Shown here piece by piece: positions 10,653 to 19,604 of a DNA stretch of 64,000 nucleotides. Numbering within the stretch: position 1 is the first letter of the stretch; each line of letters opens with the position of its first letter. The notes under the pieces are model-generated. The model was not told the origin of the DNA, searched no databases, and worked only from the letters and a program-made list of their open reading frames with translations. The stretch lies in contig JAEUIT010000013.1 of the NCBI GenBank assembly GCA_016795035.1, forward strand, positions 1-64,000, given 5' to 3'. This DNA is from Phycisphaerae bacterium (GTDB lineage Bacteria > Planctomycetota > Phycisphaerae > Phycisphaerales > SM1A02). The translations under genes and the position numbers were made by a program.

Positions 10653-11624
10653 TTAGGTCTTTTGCTTCGTGGGCGACTTCGCGGGCGCCTGGCCGTTGCC
10701 GGCGACGCCCTGCGGCTCGAGCGCGAACTCGGCGGCGACGGGCGCGCTCTTCGTGGCGTCGATGATGACGATGCCTGCAACGGAGAGCGGCTTGCCGAGC
10801 GCATCCTGCGGCTTCAGGGTGAAGGGAATCTTGAGCGCCGGCTGGCCGGTACTCGTCGTCTCCATGCGCGGCTCGCCGTAGACGACGCCTGGCGTGTCCG
10901 CCGGCACGAACGTCGCCGTGGCCGTCTTCGGCGGAAGGACGACGACCGCGGCATCGCCGTCGATCGACGCGCTCGCGCCGATCGCGCGGAGCGAGGCCTT
11001 CGGATGTTGCGCGAGAAGCGGCTTCATCCGCGTGTTGGCGGTCTTGAAGGCCACCGTCGAATCGGTCGTGGCCTCGCGCGGCACGCGGGCTTCATGGCTG
11101 CGGCGACCGACGAGGCAGATCTCCTTGCAGGTCATCCACATGAGGTCGGCCTTGAGAAGGCTCTCGGCGGGGATCGTCGCGGCGTCCGCCGGCGGGACGA
11201 TCGTCGCGACCAACGCCAACGTGCCGTCGTGGACGTACGTCTTCTCGCCGGGGACGTCGTGGACGCTCGGCACGGGGAAGCGGAGCTCCTTGGCGGTGAA
11301 CCCGGCGGGGAGCGTCCATTGCACGGTCGGCGGGGCGCCGCTGTCGCCGGCATTTTTCCAGTAGAGGTGCCAGGACGGGCTGCAGGTGAAGACGACCGCG
11401 ACGTCGAAGGGCTTTCCCGCCTCGACGCGGTCGGTCAGGACGACGAGTTCGGTCGCGACGAGCGATTCGCCGGTCACCTGATCCGAGGTTTTCTCATCGC
11501 CGTCGTCCAAGGACACCGCCCCCGCCGCCACCGGCACGGCGGTCGCCGCGCCGGCAAGAAGCGGCAGTAGCATTGCTAAACCGAGACGGCGACTGGATTT
11601 GGATCCGTGATTGGATGTGAGCAT
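10653..11624 (-). CDS. Secreted protein with DsbD N-terminal (DsbC-like) domain
   Basis: 323 residues: a positively charged start, one hydrophobic segment (LGLAMLLPLLAGAATAVPVAA) as signal or anchor, then an immunoglobulin-like domain of the kind found at the N-terminus of DsbD. The redox pair is WMTCKEICLVG (Cys166, Cys170). CSPSWHLYWKNAGDSG at 81-96 is also characteristic of the family. The membrane and C-terminal thioredoxin parts of DsbD are absent, so electrons must come from another protein. First gene of the unit that continues with the redoxin. The C-terminus is a Lys/Pro/Thr tail of no obvious function. Confidence 0.82.
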   Translation of the reverse strand: MLTSNHGSKSSRRLGLAMLLPLLAGAATAVPVAAGAVSLDDGDEKTSDQVTGESLVATELVVLTDRVEAGKPFDVAVVFTCSPSWHLYWKNAGDSGAPPTVQWTLPAGFTAKELRFPVPSVHDVPGEKTYVHDGTLALVATIVPPADAATIPAESLLKADLMWMTCKEICLVGRRSHEARVPREATTDSTVAFKTANTRMKPLLAQHPKASLRAIGASASIDGDAAVVVLPPKTATATFVPADTPGVVYGEPRMETTSTGQPALKIPFTLKPQDALGKPLSVAGIVIIDATKSAPVAAEFALEPQGVAGNGQAPAKSPTKQKT

Positions 11625-11895
11625 GAGGCGCCAGAGGGAGCGAGGGAGGCCGCGCGGAGCGTGATCAGTTCTTCCGGAGCCGCGTCGCAGGGACGACAAC
11701 GTGAGGTTCCTTCGACACTCGGGCCGAACGGGAGTCAGCCGAATCTGGATTGGGGCAACGGGACTCAGGCAATAGGTATCGAGGTGCGTACCGAGTTGCC
11801 GAATGCCTAGCTCCGACAGATCCTGCCGACTCGAACGTCGAGGGTCGCGACCGACCCGACGTCGGAACTCCCGATTCCAGCCTTTTGTGCGGCCA

Positions 11896-12417
11896 ATGAA
11901 AAAACTCCTCCGCCACCCCTCGTCGTCGTTCGCCGCTGCCGGACTTGCGGCCGCCGCCCTCACCCTGTCGCTTGGCGGCTGCACCCCCAAGACGGACGAC
12001 ACGAAGATCACGTGGTCGGAGTCGACCTCGGAAGCGGTCGACCTCATGACGAAGGCCCGCGGAACCTTCGGCATCAACGGAACCCCCACCGCGGTCTGGC
12101 TCGACCCGCGCTCGGAGATGCTCTACGAGGCCGGCCACATCCCCGGCGCGCTCAACCTGCCCTTCCCTCGCCTCGAGGCCGAGCACACGGCGGCGCTCAA
12201 GGGCGTCGACGTCATCGTCGTCTACGGCACCGACTACGAAGACACGCTCGTCAAGGCCGTGGCGAAGCGCCTGATCTCCCTCAACTACGAAGAGGTCTAC
12301 ATCCTTCGCGGCGGGCTGAAGGCCTGGACGCGCGACGGCAACACCGTCGAGGCCGGACCGGCGAAGCCGAAGGAAACCGAGAGCGACGGCGCCGAAAGCG
12401 AAAACGGCACCCGGTGA
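11896..12417 (+). CDS. Rhodanese-like lipoprotein without the catalytic cysteine
   Basis: 173 residues. The lipobox LSLGGC puts the lipidated Cys at residue 29. The rhodanese fold is shown by VWLDPRSEMLYEAGHIPGALNLPF (about 67-90) and the final YILRGGLKAWTRDG. At the active-site loop, where active sulfurtransferases have Cys after VVY, this protein has VVYGTDYED (Gly111), so it should not transfer sulfur. It may bind a partner or an anion instead. A 25-residue acidic tail follows. An inverted repeat spans its stop codon. Divergent from the DsbD-N/redoxin unit, which suits a periplasmic redox role, but that is inference. Confidence 0.83.
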   Translation: MKKLLRHPSSSFAAAGLAAAALTLSLGGCTPKTDDTKITWSESTSEAVDLMTKARGTFGINGTPTAVWLDPRSEMLYEAGHIPGALNLPFPRLEAEHTAALKGVDVIVVYGTDYEDTLVKAVAKRLISLNYEEVYILRGGLKAWTRDGNTVEAGPAKPKETESDGAESENGTR

Positions 12418-12427
12418 CGGGTGCCGT
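12400..12427 (-). terminator. Terminator of atpG overlapping the rhodanese stop codon
   Basis: A perfect 10-base stem ACGGCACCCG/CGGGTGCCGT (12404-12427) whose 4-base loop includes the TGA of the rhodanese gene. On the minus strand a TTTTCG run follows, so it best serves atpG; on the plus strand no T run follows. Confidence 0.75.
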
Positions 12428-12471
12428 GCTCGGATTCGTGTGCGACCGCCGGTCGCGGAACCGACCGTGAC

Positions 12472-13356
12472 TCACTCGAGCGCTGCGGCGCCCGAGACGA
12501 TCTCGGTGAGTTCCGTGGTGATCTTCGCCTGACGGGCGCGGTTGTAGTTCCGTTTGAGGACGCGGCCGAAGCTCGACGCGTTGTCGGTCGCGGCCTTCAT
12601 GGCCACGCGACGCATCGCCTGCTCAGAGACCGCGGCGTCGAGGAAGCACTGGAAGAGCTGGATCTTCACCATGCGCGGGATGAGGTCCGCGAGGATGTCC
12701 TGCGCCGACGGGCTGAACTCCATCGCCTCGACCACGCCGCCCGCGGCCGCACCCGTGCCGGCCGACGTGCTCGCAGCGCGGGTCGGAAGGAGCGTGACGA
12801 CTTCCGGCACTTGCTTCGCCGCATTGACGAAGCGCATCGAGACGACATGCACGGCGTCGGTCTCGCCGGCGAGGTACGCGTCCATGAACTCCTGCGCGAG
12901 CGCCGCGACGTCCTCGAACTTCGGCTTGTCGCCGAAGGAGAACGCGCGCTCGGTCGGGAGCTTCGCGAACTTGAAGAAGGCGACGCCCTTCTTGCCTGCA
13001 ACGAGGAGACGGAGCTTCTTGCCGCCGACCGCGACCGGTCGCGCGGTGCGCTCCGCGAGACGGAGGATCTGGCCGTTGTAGGCGCCGCAGAGACCGCGGT
13101 CCGAGGTGATGACGAGGAAGGTCTCGCGGCCCGACGACTTCGCCGGCGGCGTGAGGAGCGGATGCTGCACGTCGCCCGCGGCGGCCGCGACTTCCTCGAC
13201 CATCTTTCGCATCGTGTCCGTGTACGGACGCGACGCCTTCGCCCGCTGCATCGCCTGGTTGAACTTGGCGGTGGCGATCATCTGCATCGTCTTGGTGATG
13301 CGCTGGATGGTGCGGACGGCGACCATCCGCTTTCGAAGCGTGCGAATCTGAGCCAT
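12472..13356 (-). CDS. atpG: F1F0 ATP synthase gamma subunit
   Basis: Central rotor shaft of ATP synthase. 294 residues, normal length. Conserved ends are visible: N-terminal IRTLRKRMVAVRTIQRITK with the usual coiled-coil, MQMIATAKF, ITSDRGLCGAYN in the middle, and C-terminal AMKAATDNASS followed by LKRNYNRARQAKITTELTEI. No other atp gene is adjacent: the gene is flanked by rhodanese and thiE and has its own -10-like element and terminator. That is unusual, because gamma normally sits between alpha and beta subunit genes. Confidence 0.96.
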   Translation of the reverse strand: MAQIRTLRKRMVAVRTIQRITKTMQMIATAKFNQAMQRAKASRPYTDTMRKMVEEVAAAAGDVQHPLLTPPAKSSGRETFLVITSDRGLCGAYNGQILRLAERTARPVAVGGKKLRLLVAGKKGVAFFKFAKLPTERAFSFGDKPKFEDVAALAQEFMDAYLAGETDAVHVVSMRFVNAAKQVPEVVTLLPTRAASTSAGTGAAAGGVVEAMEFSPSAQDILADLIPRMVKIQLFQCFLDAAVSEQAMRRVAMKAATDNASSFGRVLKRNYNRARQAKITTELTEIVSGAAALE

Positions 13357-13366
13357 AGGGGCGAAG

Positions 13367-13372
13367 AAGATA
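13367..13372 (-). promoter_or_regulatory. Putative extended -10 element (TGC-TATCTT) for atpG
   Basis: TATCTT preceded by TGC on the minus strand, 10 bases before the atpG ATG, with no Shine-Dalgarno. One of the better matches to a sigma-70 -10. Confidence 0.48.
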
Positions 13373-13441
13373 GCACATGCACGGGTGCCGGACGCGGGTC
13401 GACCGAGCCCCGCACCCGGCGGCGGTCCGCCCGCGCGACCG

Positions 13442-13447
13442 TAGGAT
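13442..13447 (+). promoter_or_regulatory. Putative -10 element (TAGGAT) for thiE
   Basis: TAGGAT overlaps the possible ATG at 13446 and lies 10 bases before the GTG at 13458, which argues for the GTG as start. Confidence 0.4.
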
Positions 13448-13457
13448 GCTCGGTGCC

Positions 13458-14522
13458 GTGCCGCCCCTCCCGCGAATCCTCGACGCCAACCGAAACCGGG
13501 CCGCCGAGGCCTTGCGGACCCTCGAGGACGTGGCCCGTTTCGCCCTCGACTCCGCCGACCTGGCGGGACGGGCGAAGGACCTGCGGCACCGGCTGACCGC
13601 CGCCATCAACGGCCTCGGTCCGACGGTCGACGAGGCCATGCTCCTCGCGAGCCGCGACACCGCCGGGGACGTCGGCACCGCGCTCTCGACGCCGTCGGAG
13701 CTCGTGCGGGCGAACCTCCCCGAGATCGCCGCCGCGGCCGGCTCGCGGGCGACCGAGGCGCTGCGCGTCCTCGAGGAGTGCGCGAAGTCGATCGCTCCGA
13801 GCGCCGCCGCCATGCTCGAGTCGATCCGCTACGAGACCTACGACCTCGCGTCGGCGATCGTGCGGCGGGCGCCCGGCGCGCGGCGCGAGCAGTGGCGCGT
13901 CTGCGTCCTCCTCACCGAATCTCTCTGTTGCAGGCCGTGGCGTGACGTCGCCCACGCGCTCGTCGAGGGCGGCGTCGACGCGATCCAGCTTCGCGAGAAG
14001 GGGCTCGACGGCGGCGAACTGCTCGCCCGCGCGCGCTGGCTCGTCGCGCTCGCGCGGCCGCGCGGCGTGCGCGTGATCGTGAACGACCGCGTCGACGTCG
14101 CGCTCGCCGCGAACGCGGACGGCGTGCACGTCGGCCAGACCGATCTCGCGATCCGCGACGTGCGTCGCCTCGCGGGCCGCACGCTCATCGTCGGCACGAG
14201 CACGCACGATCTCGCCGAAGCCAATCGCGCCTCCGACGACGGCGCCGACTACATCGGCATCGGCGCGATGTTCCCGAGCGGCGCGAAGCCGTCGGTCGTG
14301 GCGCGCGGGCCGGCGCTCCTTGCGTCGGTCGTCGCGGCGCATCCGGGGCTTCCGCATCTCGCCATCGGCGGCGTCGCGGAGGCGAACGTCGAGCAACTCG
14401 TCGTTGCAGGCTGCCGCGGCGTCGCGGTGTCGAGCGCGGCGTGCGGCGCCGACCGGCCGGATCTCGTCGTTCGCGCGCTCCGCCGCGCGTTCGAGGCGGC
14501 GCCCGCGGAGGCCGCGCGGTGA
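13458..14522 (+). CDS. thiE: Thiamine phosphate synthase with N-terminal accessory domain
   Basis: Joins the pyrimidine and thiazole halves of thiamine. The C-terminal half is a TIM-barrel ThiE: IQLREKGLDGGELLARA, VIVNDRVDVALAANADGVHVGQ, YIGIGAMFPSGAKP and LAIGGVAEANV. The N-terminal 150 residues (RILDANRNRAAEALRTLEDVARF, and ATEALRVLEECAK) form the helical domain that precedes ThiE in planctomycetes and some other groups. The GTG start at 13458 begins two residues before that domain and follows TAGGAT by 10 bases; ATG 13446 is the alternative. The last codon overlaps the next gene (GTGA), so the two are coupled. Confidence 0.93.
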   Translation: MPPLPRILDANRNRAAEALRTLEDVARFALDSADLAGRAKDLRHRLTAAINGLGPTVDEAMLLASRDTAGDVGTALSTPSELVRANLPEIAAAAGSRATEALRVLEECAKSIAPSAAAMLESIRYETYDLASAIVRRAPGARREQWRVCVLLTESLCCRPWRDVAHALVEGGVDAIQLREKGLDGGELLARARWLVALARPRGVRVIVNDRVDVALAANADGVHVGQTDLAIRDVRRLAGRTLIVGTSTHDLAEANRASDDGADYIGIGAMFPSGAKPSVVARGPALLASVVAAHPGLPHLAIGGVAEANVEQLVVAGCRGVAVSSAACGADRPDLVVRALRRAFEAAPAEAAR

Positions 14523-15364
14523 CGGTCCGCGATCTCGAGTTTCTCTTCCTCGGCACCGGCACGTCCGCGGGGATTCCGGTGATCGGCTGCGACTGCGTCG
14601 TCTGTACGAGCGACGACCCTCGCGATCGGCGCCTTCGCTGCGGCGCCGCGCTCCGCTTCCGCGATCCGAAGGGACACGAGCGGCTGATCCTGATCGACAC
14701 GCCGCCCGATCACCGCGAGCAGAGCCTTCGGCATCGCTTCACGCGCTGCGACGCGATCGTCTTCACGCACAACCACGTCGACCACACGTTCGGGCTCGAC
14801 GACGTGCGGCGCTACAACGCGCTGATGCGGCAACCGATCGAGGTGTGGGGCGACGAGCACACGCTCGATCACCTGCGCTCGGTGTATCGCCATATTTTCG
14901 ACCGTCAGCACAACGTCAACGACTCGTTCGTGGCCGACCTGATCCCGCGCCGTATCCTGCCGGGGCAGGCGTTCGACCTCTTCGGATTGCGCTTCACGCC
15001 GCTCGACTTTCTCCACGGACGCCTGCCGATCCTCGGCTTCCGCATCGAGTCGGCGGAGGGCGCGTCGCCCGCGCCGCTTCCGCTCGCGTACTGCACCGAC
15101 GTCAGCGCCGTGCCGCCGGCGACCTATCCGAAGCTGCGCGGCCTTCGCACGCTCGTCCTCGACATGCTTCGCTATCGCGCGCATCCCACGCATCTCACGG
15201 TCGACGAGGCGCTGCGCCTTGCCGACGAGATCGCCGCCGAGCGCACGTACTTCATCCACATGACGCACGACATTCGCCACGCGGAGCTCGATCCGCAGTT
15301 GCCCAAGGGAATGTCGCTCGCGTACGACGGCCTGACATTGCGGGGCGACGTCGCCCCCACTTGA
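14519..15364 (+). CDS. Metallo-beta-lactamase-fold hydrolase, PhnP-like
   Basis: 281 residues from a GTG that overlaps the thiE stop. The N-terminus [20 protein letters not shown] and the metal motif [13 protein letters not shown], with a later HMTHDIRH, match the PhnP branch of MBL-fold phosphodiesterases. The Cys-rich N-terminal loop (CDCVVC, then a Cys after LR) may hold a structural zinc as in PhnP. No phosphonate genes are near, so the substrate is probably another cyclic or diester phosphate. Translational coupling to thiE suggests co-expression but not necessarily a thiamine role. Confidence 0.88.
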   Translation: MTVRDLEFLFLGTGTSAGIPVIGCDCVVCTSDDPRDRRLRCGAALRFRDPKGHERLILIDTPPDHREQSLRHRFTRCDAIVFTHNHVDHTFGLDDVRRYNALMRQPIEVWGDEHTLDHLRSVYRHIFDRQHNVNDSFVADLIPRRILPGQAFDLFGLRFTPLDFLHGRLPILGFRIESAEGASPAPLPLAYCTDVSAVPPATYPKLRGLRTLVLDMLRYRAHPTHLTVDEALRLADEIAAERTYFIHMTHDIRHAELDPQLPKGMSLAYDGLTLRGDVAPT

Positions 15365-15395
15365 TCCTTTCGCACCCTTCCACCATCCTTCGCCT

Positions 15396-16016
15396 ATGCC
15401 CTTCACACTTCCAGAACTTCCGTACGCCGAGAACGCGCTCGAACCGCACATCGATGCGATGACGATGAACATCCATCGCACGAAGCACCACAACGCGTAC
15501 GTCACGAATCTCAACAAGGCTCTTGAAGCGCACGCCGACTGGGCGAACCGCTCGATCGAGGACATCTGCAAGAACATCACGAAGGTGCCCGACGCGGTGC
15601 GCACCGCTGTCCGCAACAACGGCGGCGGCCACTACAACCACTCGCTCTTCTGGGTGATCCTCGCCCCCGCGGGCAAGGGCGGCGCGCCGAGCGCGGCGCT
15701 CGCCGACGCGATCACGAAGGCGTTCGGTTCGATGGACGAGATGAAGGCGAAGTTCGCCGCCGCCGCCACTGGCCGCTTCGGCTCGGGCTGGGCGTGGCTC
15801 GTGAAGAAGGCCGACGGCTCGCTCGCGATCACGAGCACCGCGAACCAGGACAACCCGCTGATGGAAGGCGTGGCCGACGTCGTGGGCACGCCGCTCCTCG
15901 GCCTCGACGTCTGGGAGCACGCGTACTACCTGCACTACCAGAACCGTCGCCCCGACTACGTCACGGCGTTTTGGAACGTCGTGAACTGGAGCGAGATCAA
16001 CAAGCGCTTTGGATGA
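15396..16016 (+). CDS. sodB: Superoxide dismutase, Fe/Mn family
   Basis: Cytoplasmic enzyme that converts superoxide to hydrogen peroxide and oxygen. 206 residues. Metal ligands are visible: His27 in [13 protein letters not shown], a second His in [11 protein letters not shown], and Asp and His in [10 protein letters not shown] cannot decide from the motifs alone whether iron or manganese is used; [10 protein letters not shown] is commoner among Mn or cambialistic enzymes, so the symbol is provisional. No signal peptide. The gene contains no copy of the dispersed GTTGCAG word. A repeat-filled gap of 200 bases follows. Confidence 0.95.
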   Translation: MPFTLPELPYAENALEPHIDAMTMNIHRTKHHNAYVTNLNKALEAHADWANRSIEDICKNITKVPDAVRTAVRNNGGGHYNHSLFWVILAPAGKGGAPSAALADAITKAFGSMDEMKAKFAAAATGRFGSGWAWLVKKADGSLAITSTANQDNPLMEGVADVVGTPLLGLDVWEHAYYLHYQNRRPDYVTAFWNVVNWSEINKRFG

Positions 16017-16030
16017 GGTGAGGGACGGGG

Positions 16031-16213
16031 GATTCAGGGTTCAGGAGTCAGGAGTCAGGAGTCAGTGGAAGACACGCGCGCTCTGCGCCTCGCGTGCTTT
16101 CACCCTGAATCCTGAATCCTCAATCCTGAATCCTCGCGGCCAACGGCCGCGCGTGCGTTCACCCTCACTCCTGAATCCTCAATCCTGAATCCTCGCGGCC
16201 AACGGCCGCGCGT
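16031..16213. repeat. Heptanucleotide repeat cluster after sodB
   Basis: Units of AGGAGTC (four in a row, 16042-16064) are followed by the complementary type GAATCCT/CAATCCT, and by a 59-base direct duplication ending CGCGGCCAACGGCCGCGCGT (about 16100-16154 and 16155-16213). The AGGAGTC arm and the AATCCT arm are roughly complementary, so a hairpin is possible. The same words recur at 21253-21395 and 21808-21902. Confidence 0.88.
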
Positions 16214-16214
16214 C

Positions 16215-16955
16215 TTACGACGCCTTCTTCGCCCCGTCGATCATCTTCATGAAGTTCTCGCGTTCCTTCTCGACCGTCGCGACCGGGCCGATGAGGCGCA
16301 GGAAGACGCGGCCGCCCGGCGCCATCACGATCGCTCCGAGTTGCAGCTGGTCGGGCTTCGGGCCGCCGCCCGACATGCCGCTATAGGTCCCCTTCAATTC
16401 GATGAGGATCACCGGCATGCCGTCGACGACCTTCTCGCTCTGGGTCGGCGTGACCGGCGAGCCATCGGCGTTCTTGAACTGATTGACCCAGCGCGTGATG
16501 TTCGGCTCGAGCGGGCCGCCGTCATTCCCCTGGAAGAAGCTCACGACGAGTTCCGCGGCACCCGTCGACTCGCCCTGCCCCGGCACCGAGTACTGGAGCG
16601 TGCGGAACTGATTGGTCGGCTGTTGCCACGTCCACGTCGTCGGGCGCGGCGCCTTCATGCCGCCGACCTCGAGGAGCGCAGGATCGTCGTTCTGGCCGGA
16701 GACCTTCCAGCCGCCGGCGGGCGGAGCCACGGGTTGCCACGCGCTCGCAGCCGACGTCGACGGCGGCGCGGCCGCCGGTGTGGTCGGCGCCTTCTCGGCG
16801 TCCGGGGTCGCGGCGGGCGCGGGCGCCGGCTTCGACGGCGGCGTCGCGGGCGCCGGCGGGCGCGGCGTCGGCTTGTCGCCGCACGCGATCAGGCACGTGC
16901 CGCTCAGGGAGATCGCAACGAGAAGAACGAGCGACGTTCGCGTGGAAGCGGGCAT
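16215..16955 (-). CDS. Lipoprotein of unknown function
   Basis: 246 residues. A signal peptide with lipobox CLIAC is followed by a 50-residue Pro/Ala linker typical of surface lipoproteins. A single beta-rich domain of about 150 residues comes next (WKVSGQNDDPALLEVGG, RTLQYSVPGQGESTGAAELVVSFF, TRWVNQFKNADGSPV, MPVILIELKGTYSG) and a C-terminal helix (EKERENFMKMIDGAKKA). The pattern of a strand-rich domain ending in a conserved helix resembles proteins sometimes found in planctomycete envelopes, but I cannot assign a family. An alternative ATG lies 15 bases upstream. Divergent from the amidohydrolase. Confidence 0.78.
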   Translation of the reverse strand: MPASTRTSLVLLVAISLSGTCLIACGDKPTPRPPAPATPPSKPAPAPAATPDAEKAPTTPAAAPPSTSAASAWQPVAPPAGGWKVSGQNDDPALLEVGGMKAPRPTTWTWQQPTNQFRTLQYSVPGQGESTGAAELVVSFFQGNDGGPLEPNITRWVNQFKNADGSPVTPTQSEKVVDGMPVILIELKGTYSGMSGGGPKPDQLQLGAIVMAPGGRVFLRLIGPVATVEKERENFMKMIDGAKKAS

Positions 16956-17047
16956 GGTGGAGCGTTCCATCGTGTGGAGTCCGGAGCCGACGTCGAGAGC
17001 GCCGAGCCCCGTGTCGTGATCGGCCGCGCCGCGCGCGACCTCGGTCG

Positions 17048-17053
17048 TACGAT
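17048..17053 (+). promoter_or_regulatory. Putative -10 element (TACGAT) for the amidohydrolase
   Basis: TACGAT lies 10 bases before the ATG at 17064, with no Shine-Dalgarno. Confidence 0.4.
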
Positions 17054-17063
17054 ACTCGCCCTC

Positions 17064-18623
17064 ATGTGTGCGTCGCAGGCGGCGTCGTCCCTCAGTCTCG
17101 TCCGCGGCCGCATCTGGACCGGCGACCTCGCGACGCCGAGCGCGGAATCGCTCACGGTCCTGAACGGGCGCGTGGTCTTCCTCGACGCCCCGAGCCGCAT
17201 GCCGACGATCGACCTCGACGGCGCGTTCGCCATGCCCGGGCTGATCGATGCGCACCTGCACCTCGCCCTCGGCGGCGAGACGCTCCTCGACCTTGACCTG
17301 AGCGAGGTGCGGTCGCGCCCCGAGTTCGAGCGTGCCGTCCTCGAGCGTCATCGCACGCTCGCGCCCGGCCAGTGGCTCCTCGCCCGCGGCTGGAATGAGG
17401 ACGCATTCGCTGACGGCTCCGTGCCCGACAGGACGTGGCTCCACGTTGCAGGCGACAGGCCCGTCGTCGCGTGGCGCATGGACATGCATTCGTGCGTGGT
17501 GAACGAGGTCGTCCTCGCGATGCTCGACCTCGCGCACGATCCGCCCGGCGGGCGGATCGTGCGCGACGCCACGCTCGCTCCGACCGGTCTCCTCCAGGAA
17601 GCCGCCGCGTGGACGCTCGTGTCGCCGCGAGTCCCGTCGCCCGGCGCCGACGCGATGCGCCGCGCCGTGCGCCTCGCGCAGGACCATCTCGCGCGGCTCG
17701 GCCTCACCGGCGTCGGCTCGATGGAGTACGCGAAGACGCTCCAGAACGCCATCGTCCCCGAGCGCGACCACCTGCTCGTCCGCATGTACGTCACGCTCCT
17801 CGACCGCGACTGGCCGCTTGATCTCCGCGTTGCACAGGAGTTCCGAAGCGACGACATGTTGGCCGTGATCGGCATGAAGGCGTTCGTCGACGGCACGCTC
17901 GGCTCGCGCACCGCGCGCATGCTCGAGGACTACGCCGACGATCCCGGCAACCGCGGGCTCCTCGTCGAACTCGCCGAGCGCGGCGTGCTGAACGACTGGG
18001 CCGCGTTCGTGCGCGGCGCGGGACTCTCGCCGTCGATGCACGCGATCGGCGACGAGGCGGTGCGGCTCGCGCTCGATGCCTGCGACCTCGCCGAGAAGAC
18101 GCACGGCGTGCCCGCGCGCGTCGAGCATGCGCAGACCGTCGCGCCCGAAGACCTTCCGCGCTTCCGCGGCCGCTTCGCCAGCATGCAGCCGTTGCACAAG
18201 GCCTACGACGCCGTGAGCGCCGAGTCCCGCCTCGGCTCGGCGCGGATGAACCGCTTCTTCCCCTTCCGCTCCCTCGCCCGCGCCGGCGCCCGGCTCGCCT
18301 TCGGCAGCGATTGGCCGATCGTCAGCGCCGATCCGATCGCGGGCATGCGCGCCGCGATCACCGGCCTCGACGTTCGCGGTCGCGTCATTCGTCCGGAGGA
18401 GAATCTCTCCGTCGAGGAGTGCCTCTTCGCCTACACCCGCGGCGCGGCGACGTGTCTCGGCATGCGCGATTGCGGCGTCTTGCGGCCCGGATCGCACGGC
18501 GACATCACGATCCTCGACCGCGATCCGCGCCTCTGCGACTGGTCGCGCGAGACGCCGCGTGTCCTCGGCACGATCGTCGCCGGCCGCGTGACGTTCCTCG
18601 ATCCGTCGCTTCAGGTACTGTGA
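17064..18623 (+). CDS. Metal-dependent amidohydrolase, YtcJ-like
   Basis: 519 residues of the amidohydrolase superfamily, YtcJ/LAF3 branch. The start is chosen at ATG 17064 (MCASQAASSLSLVRGRIWTG), where similarity begins. Metal-binding residues are visible: PGLIDAHLHL (about 70), a Lys or Glu region at MKAFVDGTLGSRTA, MHAIGD (about 327), RVEHAQ and FGSDWPI with the catalytic Asp. The C-terminus DPRLCDWSRETPRVLGTIVAGRVTF is the usual small beta domain. It probably hydrolyses an N-acyl or amide bond in the cytoplasm; the substrate is unknown. It ends 49 bases before the membrane protease gene. Confidence 0.88.
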   Translation: MCASQAASSLSLVRGRIWTGDLATPSAESLTVLNGRVVFLDAPSRMPTIDLDGAFAMPGLIDAHLHLALGGETLLDLDLSEVRSRPEFERAVLERHRTLAPGQWLLARGWNEDAFADGSVPDRTWLHVAGDRPVVAWRMDMHSCVVNEVVLAMLDLAHDPPGGRIVRDATLAPTGLLQEAAAWTLVSPRVPSPGADAMRRAVRLAQDHLARLGLTGVGSMEYAKTLQNAIVPERDHLLVRMYVTLLDRDWPLDLRVAQEFRSDDMLAVIGMKAFVDGTLGSRTARMLEDYADDPGNRGLLVELAERGVLNDWAAFVRGAGLSPSMHAIGDEAVRLALDACDLAEKTHGVPARVEHAQTVAPEDLPRFRGRFASMQPLHKAYDAVSAESRLGSARMNRFFPFRSLARAGARLAFGSDWPIVSADPIAGMRAAITGLDVRGRVIRPEENLSVEECLFAYTRGAATCLGMRDCGVLRPGSHGDITILDRDPRLCDWSRETPRVLGTIVAGRVTFLDPSLQVL

Positions 18624-18672
18624 CGACCGAGCGTTCGTCCTTCGTCTCGACTCCTCTCTCCCCAACCTCCCC

Positions 18673-19359
18673 ATGACCGGCTGGTGGATCTCCGAGCTCC
18701 TCAATAACGGCCAGGGCGCGATGCTCGCGGCGTGGATCTTCTGGGTCCTCGTCTCGATCTCGCTGCACGAACTTGGCCACGGCTATGCCGCGATCCGCCA
18801 AGGCGACACCACGCCGCGCGATCTCGGTCACATGACCGTCAATCCCGTGGTGCACATGGGGTGGTTCTCGCTGATCGTGTTCGCGATCACCGGCCTTGCC
18901 TGGGGGCAGATGCCGGTGAGCCCGTCGCGATTCCGCGACGGTCGCCTCGGCGAATTCCTCGTGTCCGGCGCGGGGCCGCTCGTCAACCTGATCCTCTCGT
19001 TCCTCTGCTTCACGGTCTACGGCGTGATGCTGGCCTACCGCGTCGGTCTCGACAACACCTTTCAGGCCAGTTCGCCGTCGATGGAGAACCTCTACACCTT
19101 CATCGAACTGGGAGGCTCCCTCAACCTCCTCCTTTGCTTCTTCAACCTGCTGCCCGTACCTCCGCTCGACGGCTCGACCATGCTCGCGAGCACGTCGCGG
19201 AAGATGTACGACTTCATGCACCACCCCTTCGTCCAGCAGGCGGGGTTCTTCGTCCTGATCCTCGTGGTGTGGCGTTCTGGGGTCACGGGCCGCCTTCGCG
19301 ACGCCGCCGACACCATCGCCGGCCACTGGATTGGGTTGATCGTGCGAGTTCTCGGCTGA
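18673..19359 (+). CDS. Site-2 protease family membrane metalloprotease (M50)
   Basis: 228 residues with about five hydrophobic segments. The zinc motif HELGH is at residues 32-36 in the first helix, and NLLPVPPLDG provides the second conserved site. It is a short form without PDZ or CBS domains, so it is not RseP; such proteins cut membrane-embedded regulators or signal remnants. Context gives no substrate. The gap to rpsP (245 bases) is long enough for the ribosomal unit to have its own promoter. Confidence 0.9.
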   Translation: MTGWWISELLNNGQGAMLAAWIFWVLVSISLHELGHGYAAIRQGDTTPRDLGHMTVNPVVHMGWFSLIVFAITGLAWGQMPVSPSRFRDGRLGEFLVSGAGPLVNLILSFLCFTVYGVMLAYRVGLDNTFQASSPSMENLYTFIELGGSLNLLLCFFNLLPVPPLDGSTMLASTSRKMYDFMHHPFVQQAGFFVLILVVWRSGVTGRLRDAADTIAGHWIGLIVRVLG

Positions 19360-19604
19360 GCCGATGCGCTCGTCGGCGCCCCTCTGCTTGCCTCGTCCGG
19401 GCGAATTCGGTACGGTGCCCCGTTCGCATCCGACCGCCAAAGCCCGGCCGCACGGCGCCGCGCGACTGGTCAGCCCCGCTCCTTGCGGCGGCCCGACTCG
19501 TCCCTGAGCGCCCCCCGACCGTGGCCCTACCTGCGTCTCGTGCCACGCGGCACGACAGGTTCGAGGCGGACGCTTGACGAGCTCCTGAAGAAGGGGACAT
19601 ACAC

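Noticed and set aside
12012..12470. Second frame over the rhodanese gene
   Set aside because: His/Arg-rich shadow frame without ribosome site or family features.
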